This document shows, in pieces, positions 35,933 through 43,548 of a DNA stretch of 48,378 nt (positions within the stretch are counted from its first letter, which is position 1; every line of letters starts with the position of its first letter). Below the pieces are notes generated by a model. The model did no database searches, was not told the DNA's origin, and saw only the letters and a program-made list of their open reading frames with translations. Position numbers and translations under genes: made by a program. Origin of the DNA: an uncultured Bacillota bacterium (GTDB lineage Bacteria; Bacillota; Clostridia; Christensenellales; UBA1242); contig CAOJXO010000008.1 of the NCBI GenBank assembly GCA_948465545.1, forward strand, positions 1-48,378, given 5' to 3'.

Positions 35933-35955
35933 GTGCATTATGCACCCTTTTTATT
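35932..35955 (+). terminator. Terminator after cysS
   Basis: GGTGCATTATGCACC followed by TTTTTATTT. Confidence 0.88.
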
Positions 35956-35963
35956 TATTTTGT

Positions 35964-35991
35964 TTGTGAAAAATGAAAAATAGTGTATACT
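35964..35991 (+). promoter_or_regulatory. Promoter of the phase-variable surface gene
   Basis: TTGTGA (35964-35969), 16 bases, TATACT (35986-35991). The promoter of the paralogue at 46701-46729 has the same TATACT box. Confidence 0.6.
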
Positions 35992-36022
35992 ATAACTAAT
36001 TAAATAAAGGAGAAAGAATATT

Positions 36023-38202
36023 ATGAAGCGAGCAAGTAAGATTGCGGCAGTCATAATATCCCTAATTTCCCTCCTGACAGGCGTAGCGTTAGTAAGCCTG
36101 ACGGGGGGGGGATTTTTGACTCTGCCAAAAATAATGAAGAAATAACAGATAACTCTGAGGCTATAACCACGACCGACACAACAAGTTATGTAAGTGTAGG
36201 AGAATTATGGGACAGCGGTAACAAATCATTTAATGGAGATAACTTAGATATCCTATACAAATACCTAACAGGGAATGCATCAGCAAGTTATGATAATGTA
36301 GCAAGCCTAGCATCAAGCACAACCACGGCAGCGAATATTCGTAGTAAGACTCTATCAGCAGGCAGTGGATACACATCAAAATCATCCAGTCAAGATATAG
36401 TAGTTACCCTAGGTGGACTTAAATGGGAGGTAGTGTATCTCTCAAATGATACCAACGGAAACCCAGTACTAACATTATGGTTATCAAACTCCACCCAAGA
36501 CGCGTTTAGTGGAAGAAGTGCCACAGAGGGAGAGTTTTATGGTTATTTAAATGGAGGACTATATTCAGACTGGTCATCAAATTTATACAACAATTATTTT
36601 ACAGTAAACTATCCAATGAACATGTATGGAACTTCATATATAAGGGCAGTGACCTTAAACAATGGTGGAGCGTATGTATCATCAATAAGTGCGTCAGGAA
36701 GCACAGCGGGAGCGGTATCGACATTATCAACAGCAACCAAAAGCACAAGTAATGTATTTGCCCCATTCACAATGGACGAGTTTGGATTAACAGACTACAT
36801 AGTAACACCAAATAAAGTGTCATGGCAAAAAGACCAAAGTTCGATAACGACCGCGGTTGCGGCATATACCTATGCAAATGAGTCATTAGGAACACCAACG
36901 ACACAGAAGATATATAGCGGTTCATATGGAAAAGTATCAGATATGTTTGGGAATCAATACTATTCCGCATGGGGAGAAGATAAACTCTGGTTACCAAGTT
37001 TAGCAGAGACAGGATACTCAGATAGCAACTTAGGAATGTGGGGAGTATCAGTAAATCAAAGAAAGAATTATAATGGCTCAACAACATCTTCATTGGGCAG
37101 TGTAGGTTCAACATCAGGTAATTATGCATATGCCGATTCGTGGCTGCGTTCTGGCAATTATAACATTTCTAACAGTGCGTACCATCTTTTTCCGTCTGGC
37201 GCGTCGGTTAGCAGCAATTTTGTTCACGGTTCTTACGCCGTGCGTCCTGCGCTTCACTTAAATCTAAAAAGTGTGAATGATACTCTGTATATTGAAACAT
37301 GGGAGGACTATGCCTCAACAAGTTACGCAAGTGGAAGCGGAACGGCGTCAAGTCCATACATAATCAAAACGCCAGAGCAACTGGCAAAACTAGCAGTGGA
37401 TAGTAGAAATAGCAACCTATCAGGCAAGTATTACAAACTAGGCGCTAACATAGACCTATCCGCACATATATGGAGCGGAATAGGAAGCAAAGAAATGAAG
37501 TTTGCAGGTAATTTTAATGGAGGTTTTTATTGTATTAAATCTATCAAAACGAGCAGTGACAAATATATACCAAAAGGGATATCATTAGGATTGTTTGCAG
37601 AAATTATTTCACCAGCGAAGATAGAGAATGTTATAATGAAAGGCGGATTAATAGAGGTTTCACCAGTAATAATAACAGGAACGAATAACGATAGTGGTAT
37701 TATAGTGGGGAAATGTGAAACAAATTGTATAATACAAAATTGTATAGTGGAAGGTGTAACAGTTAAGGGGATAACAAGCAATTCAAGTGCAGGTGGAATA
37801 GCAGGTTGTTTTACGAATGGAACTATAAGAAATTGTATAGTAAAAAATTGTAAAATAGATTCTGAAGGAACAGCAGGAGGGGTATGTGGCTGGCGAGGAA
37901 CTATAGTGGATTGTGCTGTTATTGATAGTAAAGTAAATAAAGGCTGGACAGGTGAATGGGAGATTAGTATAGGTTGGTCAGACAATTCAACGGTTGTTTC
38001 TTCATATGCATATGCAAATTGTAATGGTACATTGAAAAAGATTATGTATGGAGATAGCAGTGCATGGGGGAATTGGAGTTATAGTCCAAACCTAAACGGA
38101 GGTTATCCAATACAAAAGACGCTGTTTGCCATTGGCGGATTGAGTGGTTCAACTAATGTGTATAACTATTTGACTGGGATATTAAAGTTTAGTGTTGCTT
38201 AA
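36023..38202 (+). CDS. Secreted surface protein (DUF6273-like + GLUG repeats), frame broken by a G9 tract (OFF)
   Basis: AAGGAGAAAG precedes ATG 36023. The start gives a signal-peptide-like MKRASKIAAVIISLISLLTG, then Gly codons in a run of nine G (36103-36111). As assembled the frame stops at TAA 36143-36145. With one more G it stays open to 38202, about 726 residues. Order: signal peptide, Thr-rich linker (TTTDTTSYVSVGELW), an N-terminal domain shared with the 46762 gene, a DUF6273-like C-type-lectin-type region (KLWLPSLAETGYSD to WLRSG...AVRPALHLNL), a GLUG-type beta-helix region (GSGTASSPYIIKTPEQLAKLA, GGIAGCFTNGTIRNC), and the C-terminal domain also seen at 1-204. Role unknown; adhesion or binding is inferred. 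The intact 2.1-kb frame argues for phase variation rather than decay. Confidence 0.85.
36103..36111 (+). repeat. Poly-G tract (G9), phase OFF
   Basis: Nine G between CTGAC and ATTTTTGAC at the end of the signal-peptide region. G10 (or G7, G13) would join the two frames. Confidence 0.85.
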
Positions 38203-38221
38203 AGGAGGCGTCTAAGACGCA

Positions 38222-38264
38222 CAAAAAAAGAGTACTTAAATCTATCAAAGGTACTCTTTTTTCG
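38222..38264 (+). terminator. Terminator after the surface gene
   Basis: AAAAAGAGTAC ... GTACTCTTTTTT with a 17-base loop; a smaller GCGTC/GACGC hairpin lies just upstream. Confidence 0.8.
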
Positions 38265-38331
38265 TTAAGTGTGAGGCGTTTTTGCCTTCACATTTATTAT
38301 ATTGTGTTGTTTTTTCTTTTTTATGCAAAAT

Positions 38332-39114
38332 TTATTGAAAGATTTTTTCTTCCTCTTTATAAAAACTTTCTATAGTATCTTTATAATAGTTATAGGTTCG
38401 TTTTTGTAGTTCGGAAATACGCTCATTTTTATTTTTAAGTGAAGAATCTGCATAAAGTGGTTGCCCTACTTGCACTGTGAAATAATACTTGTATTTTTTA
38501 TTCTTTTTCAATCTTCTACGGAAGGAAATAACCACTGGCAGGATTGGCACATCGTTTTTTATGGCGAAGCGGAATGCCCCACGTTTGAAAGGACGGACTC
38601 CACGATAGTATGGCCACAGGCTTGCTTCGGGACAGATAAGGATGGCCTTTTTCTTTTGCAAAAGTTCATTCACTGATTTTTCAAATGCGGGCATAGCTTT
38701 TGTTGAGGTGGGTATTGGAAGCCCGCCAAGTGACCTTAACAAAAAACCTACAAAAGGCATGTTGATGTTATCTTTTAAAGTAATGAAATAGCACTTTCTG
38801 TGATGAAGAAGTTTTGTACCTACAAGCAGGTTGTCGAAATTGTGAACATGATTGATTGTTACCATACAACCTTGTTTTCGCACCTTTTTTATATTCTTTT
38901 TTCCAACAATCTTTAATTTGTATCTATATTTTATATATGGCCCTACAATTAAAATACCGATCCTTCGTAATAGCCGCGACCATAATCTAAAAAGAATATT
39001 TTTGTTTACAAAACGATAATCCTCTGTAATTTCTCGATCTATGGGGGCTATTTTGTTTTCAACCATATGCTCGTGTGGGGTGTCGGGTCGTTCAATTCCG
39101 TCTTGATCTATCAT
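38332..39114 (-). CDS. 1-acyl-sn-glycerol-3-phosphate acyltransferase (PlsC-like)
   Basis: 260 residues. The catalytic H-x4-D motif is in TINHVHNFDNLL. The substrate block is GGLPIPTSTKAMPAFEKSVNELL, followed by LICPEASLWPYY (equivalent of the EGTR motif) and an RGAFRFAIKNDVPILPVV strand. It acylates lysophosphatidate, or a related acceptor, in membrane lipid synthesis. A hydrophobic segment near residue 50 suggests membrane association. Monocistronic on the minus strand. Confidence 0.88.
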   Translation of the reverse strand: MIDQDGIERPDTPHEHMVENKIAPIDREITEDYRFVNKNILFRLWSRLLRRIGILIVGPYIKYRYKLKIVGKKNIKKVRKQGCMVTINHVHNFDNLLVGTKLLHHRKCYFITLKDNINMPFVGFLLRSLGGLPIPTSTKAMPAFEKSVNELLQKKKAILICPEASLWPYYRGVRPFKRGAFRFAIKNDVPILPVVISFRRRLKKNKKYKYYFTVQVGQPLYADSSLKNKNERISELQKRTYNYYKDTIESFYKEEEKIFQ

Positions 39115-39230
39115 AGAAAACTCCTACACTGAATATTATCATAAATTTAAACTGTTAGACATTTGCGGGCTTTAATAATGCATATTTCGACAAAATATTC
39201 AGATAAGTTTGCTAAAACGACTGCTTAAAG

Positions 39231-39260
39231 TTGACTTTTAGCACATCATGATTGTATACT
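39231..39260 (+). promoter_or_regulatory. Promoter of the membrane XRE gene
   Basis: TTGACT (39231-39236), 18 bases, TATACT (39255-39260). The ATG lies 10 bases after the -10 box and no Shine-Dalgarno sequence is seen. Confidence 0.8.
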
Positions 39261-39270
39261 TTAAATTATT

Positions 39271-40896
39271 ATGATGAAGGTTTTTCAACAGAACATAGTC
39301 AATGCGAGAAAAAAGAAAAATTTGAGTGTGGAGCAGGCCGCTTCACTTTTGTCTTTTACCGTAGTGCAACTTCAGGAACTTGAAAATGGGGTACGAGAAC
39401 CATCAGTTGAAGAACTTGTGGCAATTTCTAAAGGTTATCATGTTTCATATAAAAAACTCTTGAAAAAAACTAAGGCAAAACAACGTCATGTATATAAAAT
39501 AAAACAAAAAACACTGGTCGGTTTTAATCGCTATGGATTAAAACAGGGATGGAGTGTTATTGCTGTGCCTGTTATGGCGTTTATCGCATTATGTATGTTG
39601 TTTGTTCCTGGATTTTTTATTGAAGGCAGTGGGCTTGTTTCATTAATAAAAATAATGTTTGCTAACAATGTAAAATTTATGATACTTGGTGGAATTATAA
39701 TTTGCGTGCTTGCCTATATCATTATATATTGGACAAGCGTGCTGGCTCATGGTAATTATGCAAGGGCAAAAATGAAAGTGACAAACAATGCAATGCTTGC
39801 TATTTTCTCTGGGGTTGTTTTAGTCCTTACATTAATCTGTTTAGTGACATTCAAAATAGATATTAGGGCGGGAGGAGTATTCTCTTACATAGTTCTATTT
39901 GCAACAGCATTTGTTCAGTTGGTTCTTCTTATTATTATGAATTTGGATGGTGGCGAGGATAGTCACGAACAAGTATACATCTTTCAAGAAAGTGATTTAA
40001 GCGGGTATGAAACAAAACATTGGTTTACGCTAGGGGTTGTTGCTCTTGCTATTGTGAGTTTATGTTTATTTTGTACCGTGGTTGTTTTTAACGGTCAAAC
40101 AGCAATATTTTTTGGCATCAATAAAACTATGTTTGAAATGAGTTTTGGCGATAAGGCTAATTTTATGACAATGTTTATTGGTGGACTTTGTATTGCTGCA
40201 CTTATATTTGATATTGTTTATTGGGTTATTATTTGCACCCTGAAACGTGCTGATAGAAGACAAACAGGAAGGGCAAACAATGTTCTAATGGTAATTATAA
40301 ACGGTATACTTTTTATTGCAACTGTGTCATTGATGTCTTATTTCGGATTTGAATATTTTACCACTGGCGGAATACTTCTTTATGTTTCACTGTTCTTAAC
40401 TTCAATTTATGCATTTATAACCATACCGATTATCAACTGCAATAAGAAATCTCTTTATGTTGAAGATAAAGACGGCTTGCATAAGGTAAGGGCAGTGCAA
40501 GGACAAAAACCTGGCAAAATTATGGCATATAAGTTTTCAGCAATATTGCAATATATTATGCTTGCACTTCTTGCTGTTTCAGTTGGTATTGCTTTCCTAG
40601 ATTCGACAATAAGATTTATCGCATATGTAAGTGCTGCTGCATTTATACTTGAAGTGGTTTTCTTAATTTTGCAACGAAATGGCAGATATGTGAATATTCC
40701 GATTTTTATTTATGGCATTGTTTTGAATACCTTAATAGGGATTTTTAACATATATTTACTTGGTCTATCAATCTTTGGAGCACTTAATTTAGGTGCTAGA
40801 ATCGCCCTTCCACTTGTGAGTGGTGCGATTGTAATAGTGTATGTGTGTATCGCGTTCTTTATTAAGCCTATAAGGGACGCTGCCGAAAGGCTTTAA
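39271..40896 (+). CDS. Membrane protein with N-terminal XRE helix-turn-helix
   Basis: 541 residues. Residues about 5-65 form a Cro/C1-type HTH (NIVNARKKKNLSVEQAASLLSFTVVQLQELENGVREPSVEELVAISKGYHV). A basic linker follows, and then about a dozen hydrophobic helices (GWSVIAVPVMAFIALCMLF, FMILGGIIICVLAYIIIYW and so on) to the end. This looks like a membrane-anchored one-component regulator that could bind DNA while sensing the envelope. ATG 39271 is immediately followed by a second ATG, and the start seems leaderless. A winged-helix/TM protein gene follows 26 bases downstream. Confidence 0.75.
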   Translation: MMKVFQQNIVNARKKKNLSVEQAASLLSFTVVQLQELENGVREPSVEELVAISKGYHVSYKKLLKKTKAKQRHVYKIKQKTLVGFNRYGLKQGWSVIAVPVMAFIALCMLFVPGFFIEGSGLVSLIKIMFANNVKFMILGGIIICVLAYIIIYWTSVLAHGNYARAKMKVTNNAMLAIFSGVVLVLTLICLVTFKIDIRAGGVFSYIVLFATAFVQLVLLIIMNLDGGEDSHEQVYIFQESDLSGYETKHWFTLGVVALAIVSLCLFCTVVVFNGQTAIFFGINKTMFEMSFGDKANFMTMFIGGLCIAALIFDIVYWVIICTLKRADRRQTGRANNVLMVIINGILFIATVSLMSYFGFEYFTTGGILLYVSLFLTSIYAFITIPIINCNKKSLYVEDKDGLHKVRAVQGQKPGKIMAYKFSAILQYIMLALLAVSVGIAFLDSTIRFIAYVSAAAFILEVVFLILQRNGRYVNIPIFIYGIVLNTLIGIFNIYLLGLSIFGALNLGARIALPLVSGAIVIVYVCIAFFIKPIRDAAERL

Positions 40897-40922
40897 ATTG
40901 AAATTTTACGAAAGAGGAAAAA

Positions 40923-41300
40923 ATGTTAAATTTTAGTGAAAGAAGAGTGCTGAAATATTTGCAAAACAAAAAACAGCACGAGGACTCCTTTAATTTTAGA
41001 TTTATTGATTCTATGTATGATGAAATAGGGGATAAGGTCAACTTAACAAAAACCTTGTTAAGTTTGGAACTTTCTGGTTTTATTTCGCTGAAAAAGTTGC
41101 CAGTGCAACATGAATATATAACGACATATAAAACAGGCAACGAGATATACTCAATAGAGGGTGTTACATTAAACGAACAAGGTTTGATTTATGATGTCAA
41201 CTATAAAAAGAATATAGTAAATCATTTTTGGTTTTCTTTCCTGTTGCCAGTGGCAGTATCAGTGACGGCAACAATCTGCACCTGGCTGTTAATGAGATGA
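40923..41300 (+). CDS. Small protein with possible winged helix and C-terminal membrane anchor
   Basis: 125 residues. The N-terminal 85 (FSERRVLKYLQNKKQHEDS...LTKTLLSLELSGFISLKKLPVQHEYITTY...EGVTLNEQG) have the length and rhythm of a winged helix, without a diagnostic match. Residues about 100-124 form one transmembrane helix (FWFSFLLPVAVSVTATICTWLL). AGAGGA precedes the ATG. It probably shares the transcript of the membrane XRE gene and may act with it. Function unknown. Confidence 0.6.
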   Translation: MLNFSERRVLKYLQNKKQHEDSFNFRFIDSMYDEIGDKVNLTKTLLSLELSGFISLKKLPVQHEYITTYKTGNEIYSIEGVTLNEQGLIYDVNYKKNIVNHFWFSFLLPVAVSVTATICTWLLMR

Positions 41301-41331
41301 AAAAGCACGGCTTATTTAGTCGTGCTTTTTG
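41300..41331. terminator. Bidirectional terminator (copy 1 of a repeated terminator)
   Basis: AAAAAGCACG, GCTTATTTAGT, CGTGCTTTTT. The sequence from CACGGC to the T run recurs at 42151-42175. Confidence 0.88.
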
Positions 41332-41539
41332 TTTTTCTAAAATCTTCCATACATAATATATAATCAGTTGTAACGTCAAAATACCACGCAAGAATTTTTA
41401 CAGCCTCAGTATTAGGAACTTTTTTACCATTTTCCCATTTGTTTATTATTGAAAGGCTAAAATGAAGTTTTCTTGCGAGTTCTGCTTGTGTTAACCCTTT
41501 GTCATTACGAAGTTCTTTTATAACATCTTTAGTTTCCAT
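41312..41539 (-). CDS. XRE-family regulator (XRE1)
   Basis: 75 residues, almost entirely a Cro/C1-type HTH: VIKELRNDKGLTQAELARKLHFSLSIINKWENGKKVPNTEAVKILAWYFDVTTDYIL. It is a paralogue of the 66-aa protein at 41871-42071 (shared FSLS-INKWENGKK, AVKILA-YF-V-DY-L). Divergent from the DUF6794 gene at 41611. The 72-base gap between them has two inverted repeats with the same AGCAC-N4-GTGCT core, so autoregulation and control of the neighbour are likely. Confidence 0.85.
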   Translation of the reverse strand: METKDVIKELRNDKGLTQAELARKLHFSLSIINKWENGKKVPNTEAVKILAWYFDVTTDYILCMEDFRKTKSTTK

Positions 41540-41546
41540 ATTTATA

Positions 41547-41570
41547 TTTTTAGCACTTTCGTGCTAAAAA
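41547..41570. promoter_or_regulatory. Operator 1
   Basis: Perfect inverted repeat TTTTTAGCAC-TTTC-GTGCTAAAAA just upstream of the XRE1 start. Confidence 0.7.
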
Positions 41571-41573
41571 TAC

Positions 41574-41603
41574 TTGACATAAGCACCAGAGTGCTTATAT
41601 AAT
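41574..41603 (+). promoter_or_regulatory. Promoter of the DUF6794 gene
   Basis: TTGACA (41574-41579), 18 bases, TATAAT (41598-41603). The ATG lies 7 bases after the -10 box (leaderless layout). Confidence 0.85.
41579..41598. promoter_or_regulatory. Operator 2
   Basis: Perfect inverted repeat ATAAGCAC-CAGA-GTGCTTAT filling the spacer between the -35 and -10 boxes. Confidence 0.75.
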
Positions 41604-41610
41604 TTTTTAT

Positions 41611-41895
41611 ATGAAAACATTAGAAGAAATAGAAAAAGAATTACTCTCAGAAGAACAAATTATAAAGACATTAGAGGAATGCGAAGAGGAAGATTTGATT
41701 TTTTTACATTGGTCACTTGGTACATATATTAGAAATAAGTATCTATGGCATCAGGAAGAAACTTTTAGGGCTTTGTCAAAACATTTTAATGGGGCAGATG
41801 AAGATGAGGTTTCTTTTGAAATTATTAAAGATCTTTATTATATTACTAATAAAAAAAGGAAGAATAATATTTATTCTTCCAAGCCTAATAAATAA
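41611..41895 (+). CDS. DUF6794-like protein, 94 aa
   Basis: The core DLIFLHWSLGTYIRNKYLWHQEETFRALSKHFN...DEDEVSFEIIKDLYY matches what I recall of DUF6794 (LH-x-LG-x-IRN-x-Y-x-LW, then D-x-S-x-II). Acidic N-terminal helix rich in Glu, basic C-terminus. Flanked by two XRE genes, with an operator inside its promoter, so it is the probable target of their repression. A toxin or effector role is possible but has no direct support. Its 3' end overlaps the convergent XRE2 gene by 25 bases. Confidence 0.7.
   Translation: MKTLEEIEKELLSEEQIIKTLEECEEEDLIFLHWSLGTYIRNKYLWHQEETFRALSKHFNGADEDEVSFEIIKDLYYITNKKRKNNIYSSKPNK
41850..41881 (-). terminator. Terminator of XRE2, inside the opposing coding region
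   Basis: On the minus strand GGAAGAATAA, ATA, TTATTCTTCC, TTTTTTTATT. The XRE2 stop codon lies within the hairpin. Confidence 0.75.
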
Positions 41896-42071
41896 TCTGC
41901 TGATACATTAAAATATATAGCAAGAATTTTTATTGCGTCGTAACCAGGTAGTTTTTTACCATTTTCCCATTTATTGATTGTAGATAAACTAAAATTTATC
42001 TCACTAGCGAGTTTTGCTTGTGTGATATTTTTATATTTGCGTAAATCTCTTAAAATATCTTTAAATTCCAT
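41871..42071 (-). CDS. XRE-family regulator (XRE2)
   Basis: 66 residues, a minimal Cro/C1-type HTH: DILRDLRKYKNITQAKLASEINFSLSTINKWENGKKLPGYDAIKILAIYFNVSADYLLGLEE. A paralogue of XRE1. Operator 3, with the same core as operators 1 and 2, lies 38 bases upstream of its start, so the two regulators probably cross-regulate. Confidence 0.85.
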   Translation of the reverse strand: MEFKDILRDLRKYKNITQAKLASEINFSLSTINKWENGKKLPGYDAIKILAIYFNVSADYLLGLEE

Positions 42072-42108
42072 AAGATATTTTTAACATATTAAAAAATAAA
42101 AAACTTAC

Positions 42109-42130
42109 AACAAGCACCATGGTGCTTGTT
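42109..42130. promoter_or_regulatory. Operator 3
   Basis: Perfect inverted repeat AACAAGCAC-CATG-GTGCTTGTT upstream of XRE2 (minus strand). Confidence 0.72.
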
Positions 42131-42145
42131 AGATAATTTAAAATA

Positions 42146-42176
42146 AAAAACACGGCTTATTTAGTCGTGCTTTTTA
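42146..42176. terminator. Terminator of the Nudix gene (copy 2 of a repeated terminator)
   Basis: CACG, GCTTATTTAGT, CGTGCTTTTT, the same sequence as at 41305-41330. Confidence 0.82.
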
Positions 42177-42677
42177 AAATCTTTGCAACCCAATCTTTAT
42201 ATTCTTTTGTAAAACTGCAAAATTGAGGGGAGTAGAATAATTTTATAAACTCATCATATGAAAGCCATTTAACTTCAGCGACTTCTTCTGTTTGAAGAGT
42301 CATATCTTTAATTGTTTTATCAGTTTTTAGTAGATATATTTGTGCAAGTTCCCAACCTTTTTGGTTAAGCCATTCTTTTAAGAATTTGTAATCATTTTGT
42401 TTTGTGTCAAGTCCTAATTCTTCCTTTGTTTCTCTGACGCAAGCCTCTAAACATGTTTCTCCAGCATCAACATGACCTGCTGAAGGCATATCCCACTTGC
42501 CAGGATTTTGTTTTTTTGTTAAGGCTCTTTTTTGAACTAGTATCTTCCCCCCCCGTTGACAATCCAAATCCAAACAGGTTTATGATAACATCCAGGATTC
42601 TCACTATGGCAAAAACTTTTGGTTTGCACTCCTAAAAAATTACCGTTTTTATCAAATGTGTCAAAAAGTTCTTCCAT
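42157..42677 (-). CDS. Nudix hydrolase (YfcD/IPP-isomerase-like), frame broken by a G8 tract (OFF)
   Basis: AGGAG precedes ATG 42677. The first frame reads MEELFDTFDKNGNFLG...HKPVWIWIVNGG, then stops at TAG 42537-42539 because of a run of eight G (plus-strand C8, 42547-42554). The second frame continues KILVQKRALTKKQNPGKWDMPSAGHVDAGE and has a perfect Nudix box, GHVDAGETCLEACVRETKEELGL (G-x5-E-x7-REx2EE-x-G). With one extra G the two join into a normal 173-residue protein; the extra glycines fall in the turn that usually reads V-x-N-x-x-G. Such enzymes hydrolyse nucleoside-diphosphate-linked compounds; the substrate is not known. Either a phase-variable gene in its OFF state or a homopolymer error. 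Confidence 0.8.
42547..42554 (-). repeat. Poly-G tract (G8) in the Nudix gene
   Basis: Eight C on the plus strand, eight G in the coding sense, exactly where the frame breaks. G9 restores the frame. Confidence 0.85.
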
Positions 42678-42705
42678 AGTTTTCTCCTTATAACAAAACT
42701 TTAAA

Positions 42706-42736
42706 AATAAAAGCCTTGTTGATAAGGCTTTTATTT
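42706..42736 (-). terminator. Terminator after the 141-aa gene
   Basis: On the minus strand AAAAGCCTT, ATCAAC, AAGGCTTTT, ATTTTTA. Confidence 0.85.
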
Positions 42737-42805
42737 GTGTCAACTGACAACGAAGTCTTTTTTTGATTTTTTAGTTTTAATTTTGCGATGGGTTTTGATT
42801 TAAAA

Positions 42806-43231
42806 TTAATTATTCACACTTCTTGCAACATTTGCAGGAATATACTTTGCCCCAACTTTATCTGCTATTGCCAAACAAATTTGTGGCAAACCATCGGTTA
42901 TATAATTCAACCCTTCTATTAACTTTTTTGATTCTTCAAATTTTTCAAGCCTAAAATAACAGAGAACTATTAGGCTACAATCAATATACCATTTTGCTTT
43001 ATTTTCAGTCATTCTTAGTCTTTGTAAAATATTATATGCCTCTTCATATCTTGCTTCCAGATAAAGATTGTTTAGATCTTTTATATTATTAGGCACTGGC
43101 ATCTGTCTTTTTAACATCCATCTCAAAATTTTAGGCACCTTTCCTAATTCGTTTAAAAACTTTCTTTCTCCAAAATCTTCGATTAAAATCTTATTTAATT
43201 CTTTGTCACTTATTGCCACTACTTCAACCAT
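42806..43231 (-). CDS. Hypothetical helical protein, 141 aa
   Basis: GGGGAG lies about 13 bases before the ATG, and an extended -10 (TGATATAAT) about 35 bases upstream. The chain is alpha-helical with repeat-like helices (LNNLYLEARYEEAYNILQRLRMTENKAKWYIDCSLIVLCYFRLEKFEESKKLIEGL), which resembles one or two tetratricopeptide units. No signal peptide. Function unknown. It has its own terminator, so it is not in one unit with the Nudix gene. Confidence 0.6.
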   Translation of the reverse strand: MVEVVAISDKELNKILIEDFGERKFLNELGKVPKILRWMLKRQMPVPNNIKDLNNLYLEARYEEAYNILQRLRMTENKAKWYIDCSLIVLCYFRLEKFEESKKLIEGLNYITDGLPQICLAIADKVGAKYIPANVARSVNN

Positions 43232-43548
43232 ATTTAATTTAACTCCCCTGTTAATTAATTATATCATACTTTTTACAAAACTTTTTTGTTTTTTTTGATT
43301 ATTTTACTTAAATCAAATATATTCTTCGCAAAATCAAATTTTGATTTTTGATTTTCTTCAAGATTTTGATTATTTTATCATAAAATCAAAACTTTATCAT
43401 TCCAGAAAAGACACTGCCTCTGCAACTTTTTCAAATCTTCTGTCTTGTCTTTTCTTTTATGCCTGTATCCAGTATCAAAATCATTCATACACCACTGCAT
43501 ACAGTATGTAAAAGCCTTTCGCAAAAAAGACTTTTTATTGCATATATT
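43232..43548. other. Intergenic stretch with AAATCAAA-type repeats and a possible 37-codon minus-strand ORF
   Basis: About 317 bases. 43300-43390 is built of reiterated AAATCAAA/TTTGATTT words, some forming an imperfect palindrome. On the minus strand, between tRNA-Leu and here, a frame of 37 codons starts MQWCMNDFDTGYRHKRKDK and ends at about 43378; it has no ribosome binding site and may be a gene remnant. Nothing else was recognised. Confidence 0.35.

Noticed and set aside
37527..37985. Minus-strand ORF of 152 codons within the surface gene
   Set aside because: Low-complexity shadow of the Ile/Gly/Thr-rich beta-helix coding region.
43300..43390. CRISPR-like repetition of AAATCAAA/TTTGATTT words
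   Set aside because: The units are short and irregular, with no constant spacers; this is AT-rich low-complexity DNA.
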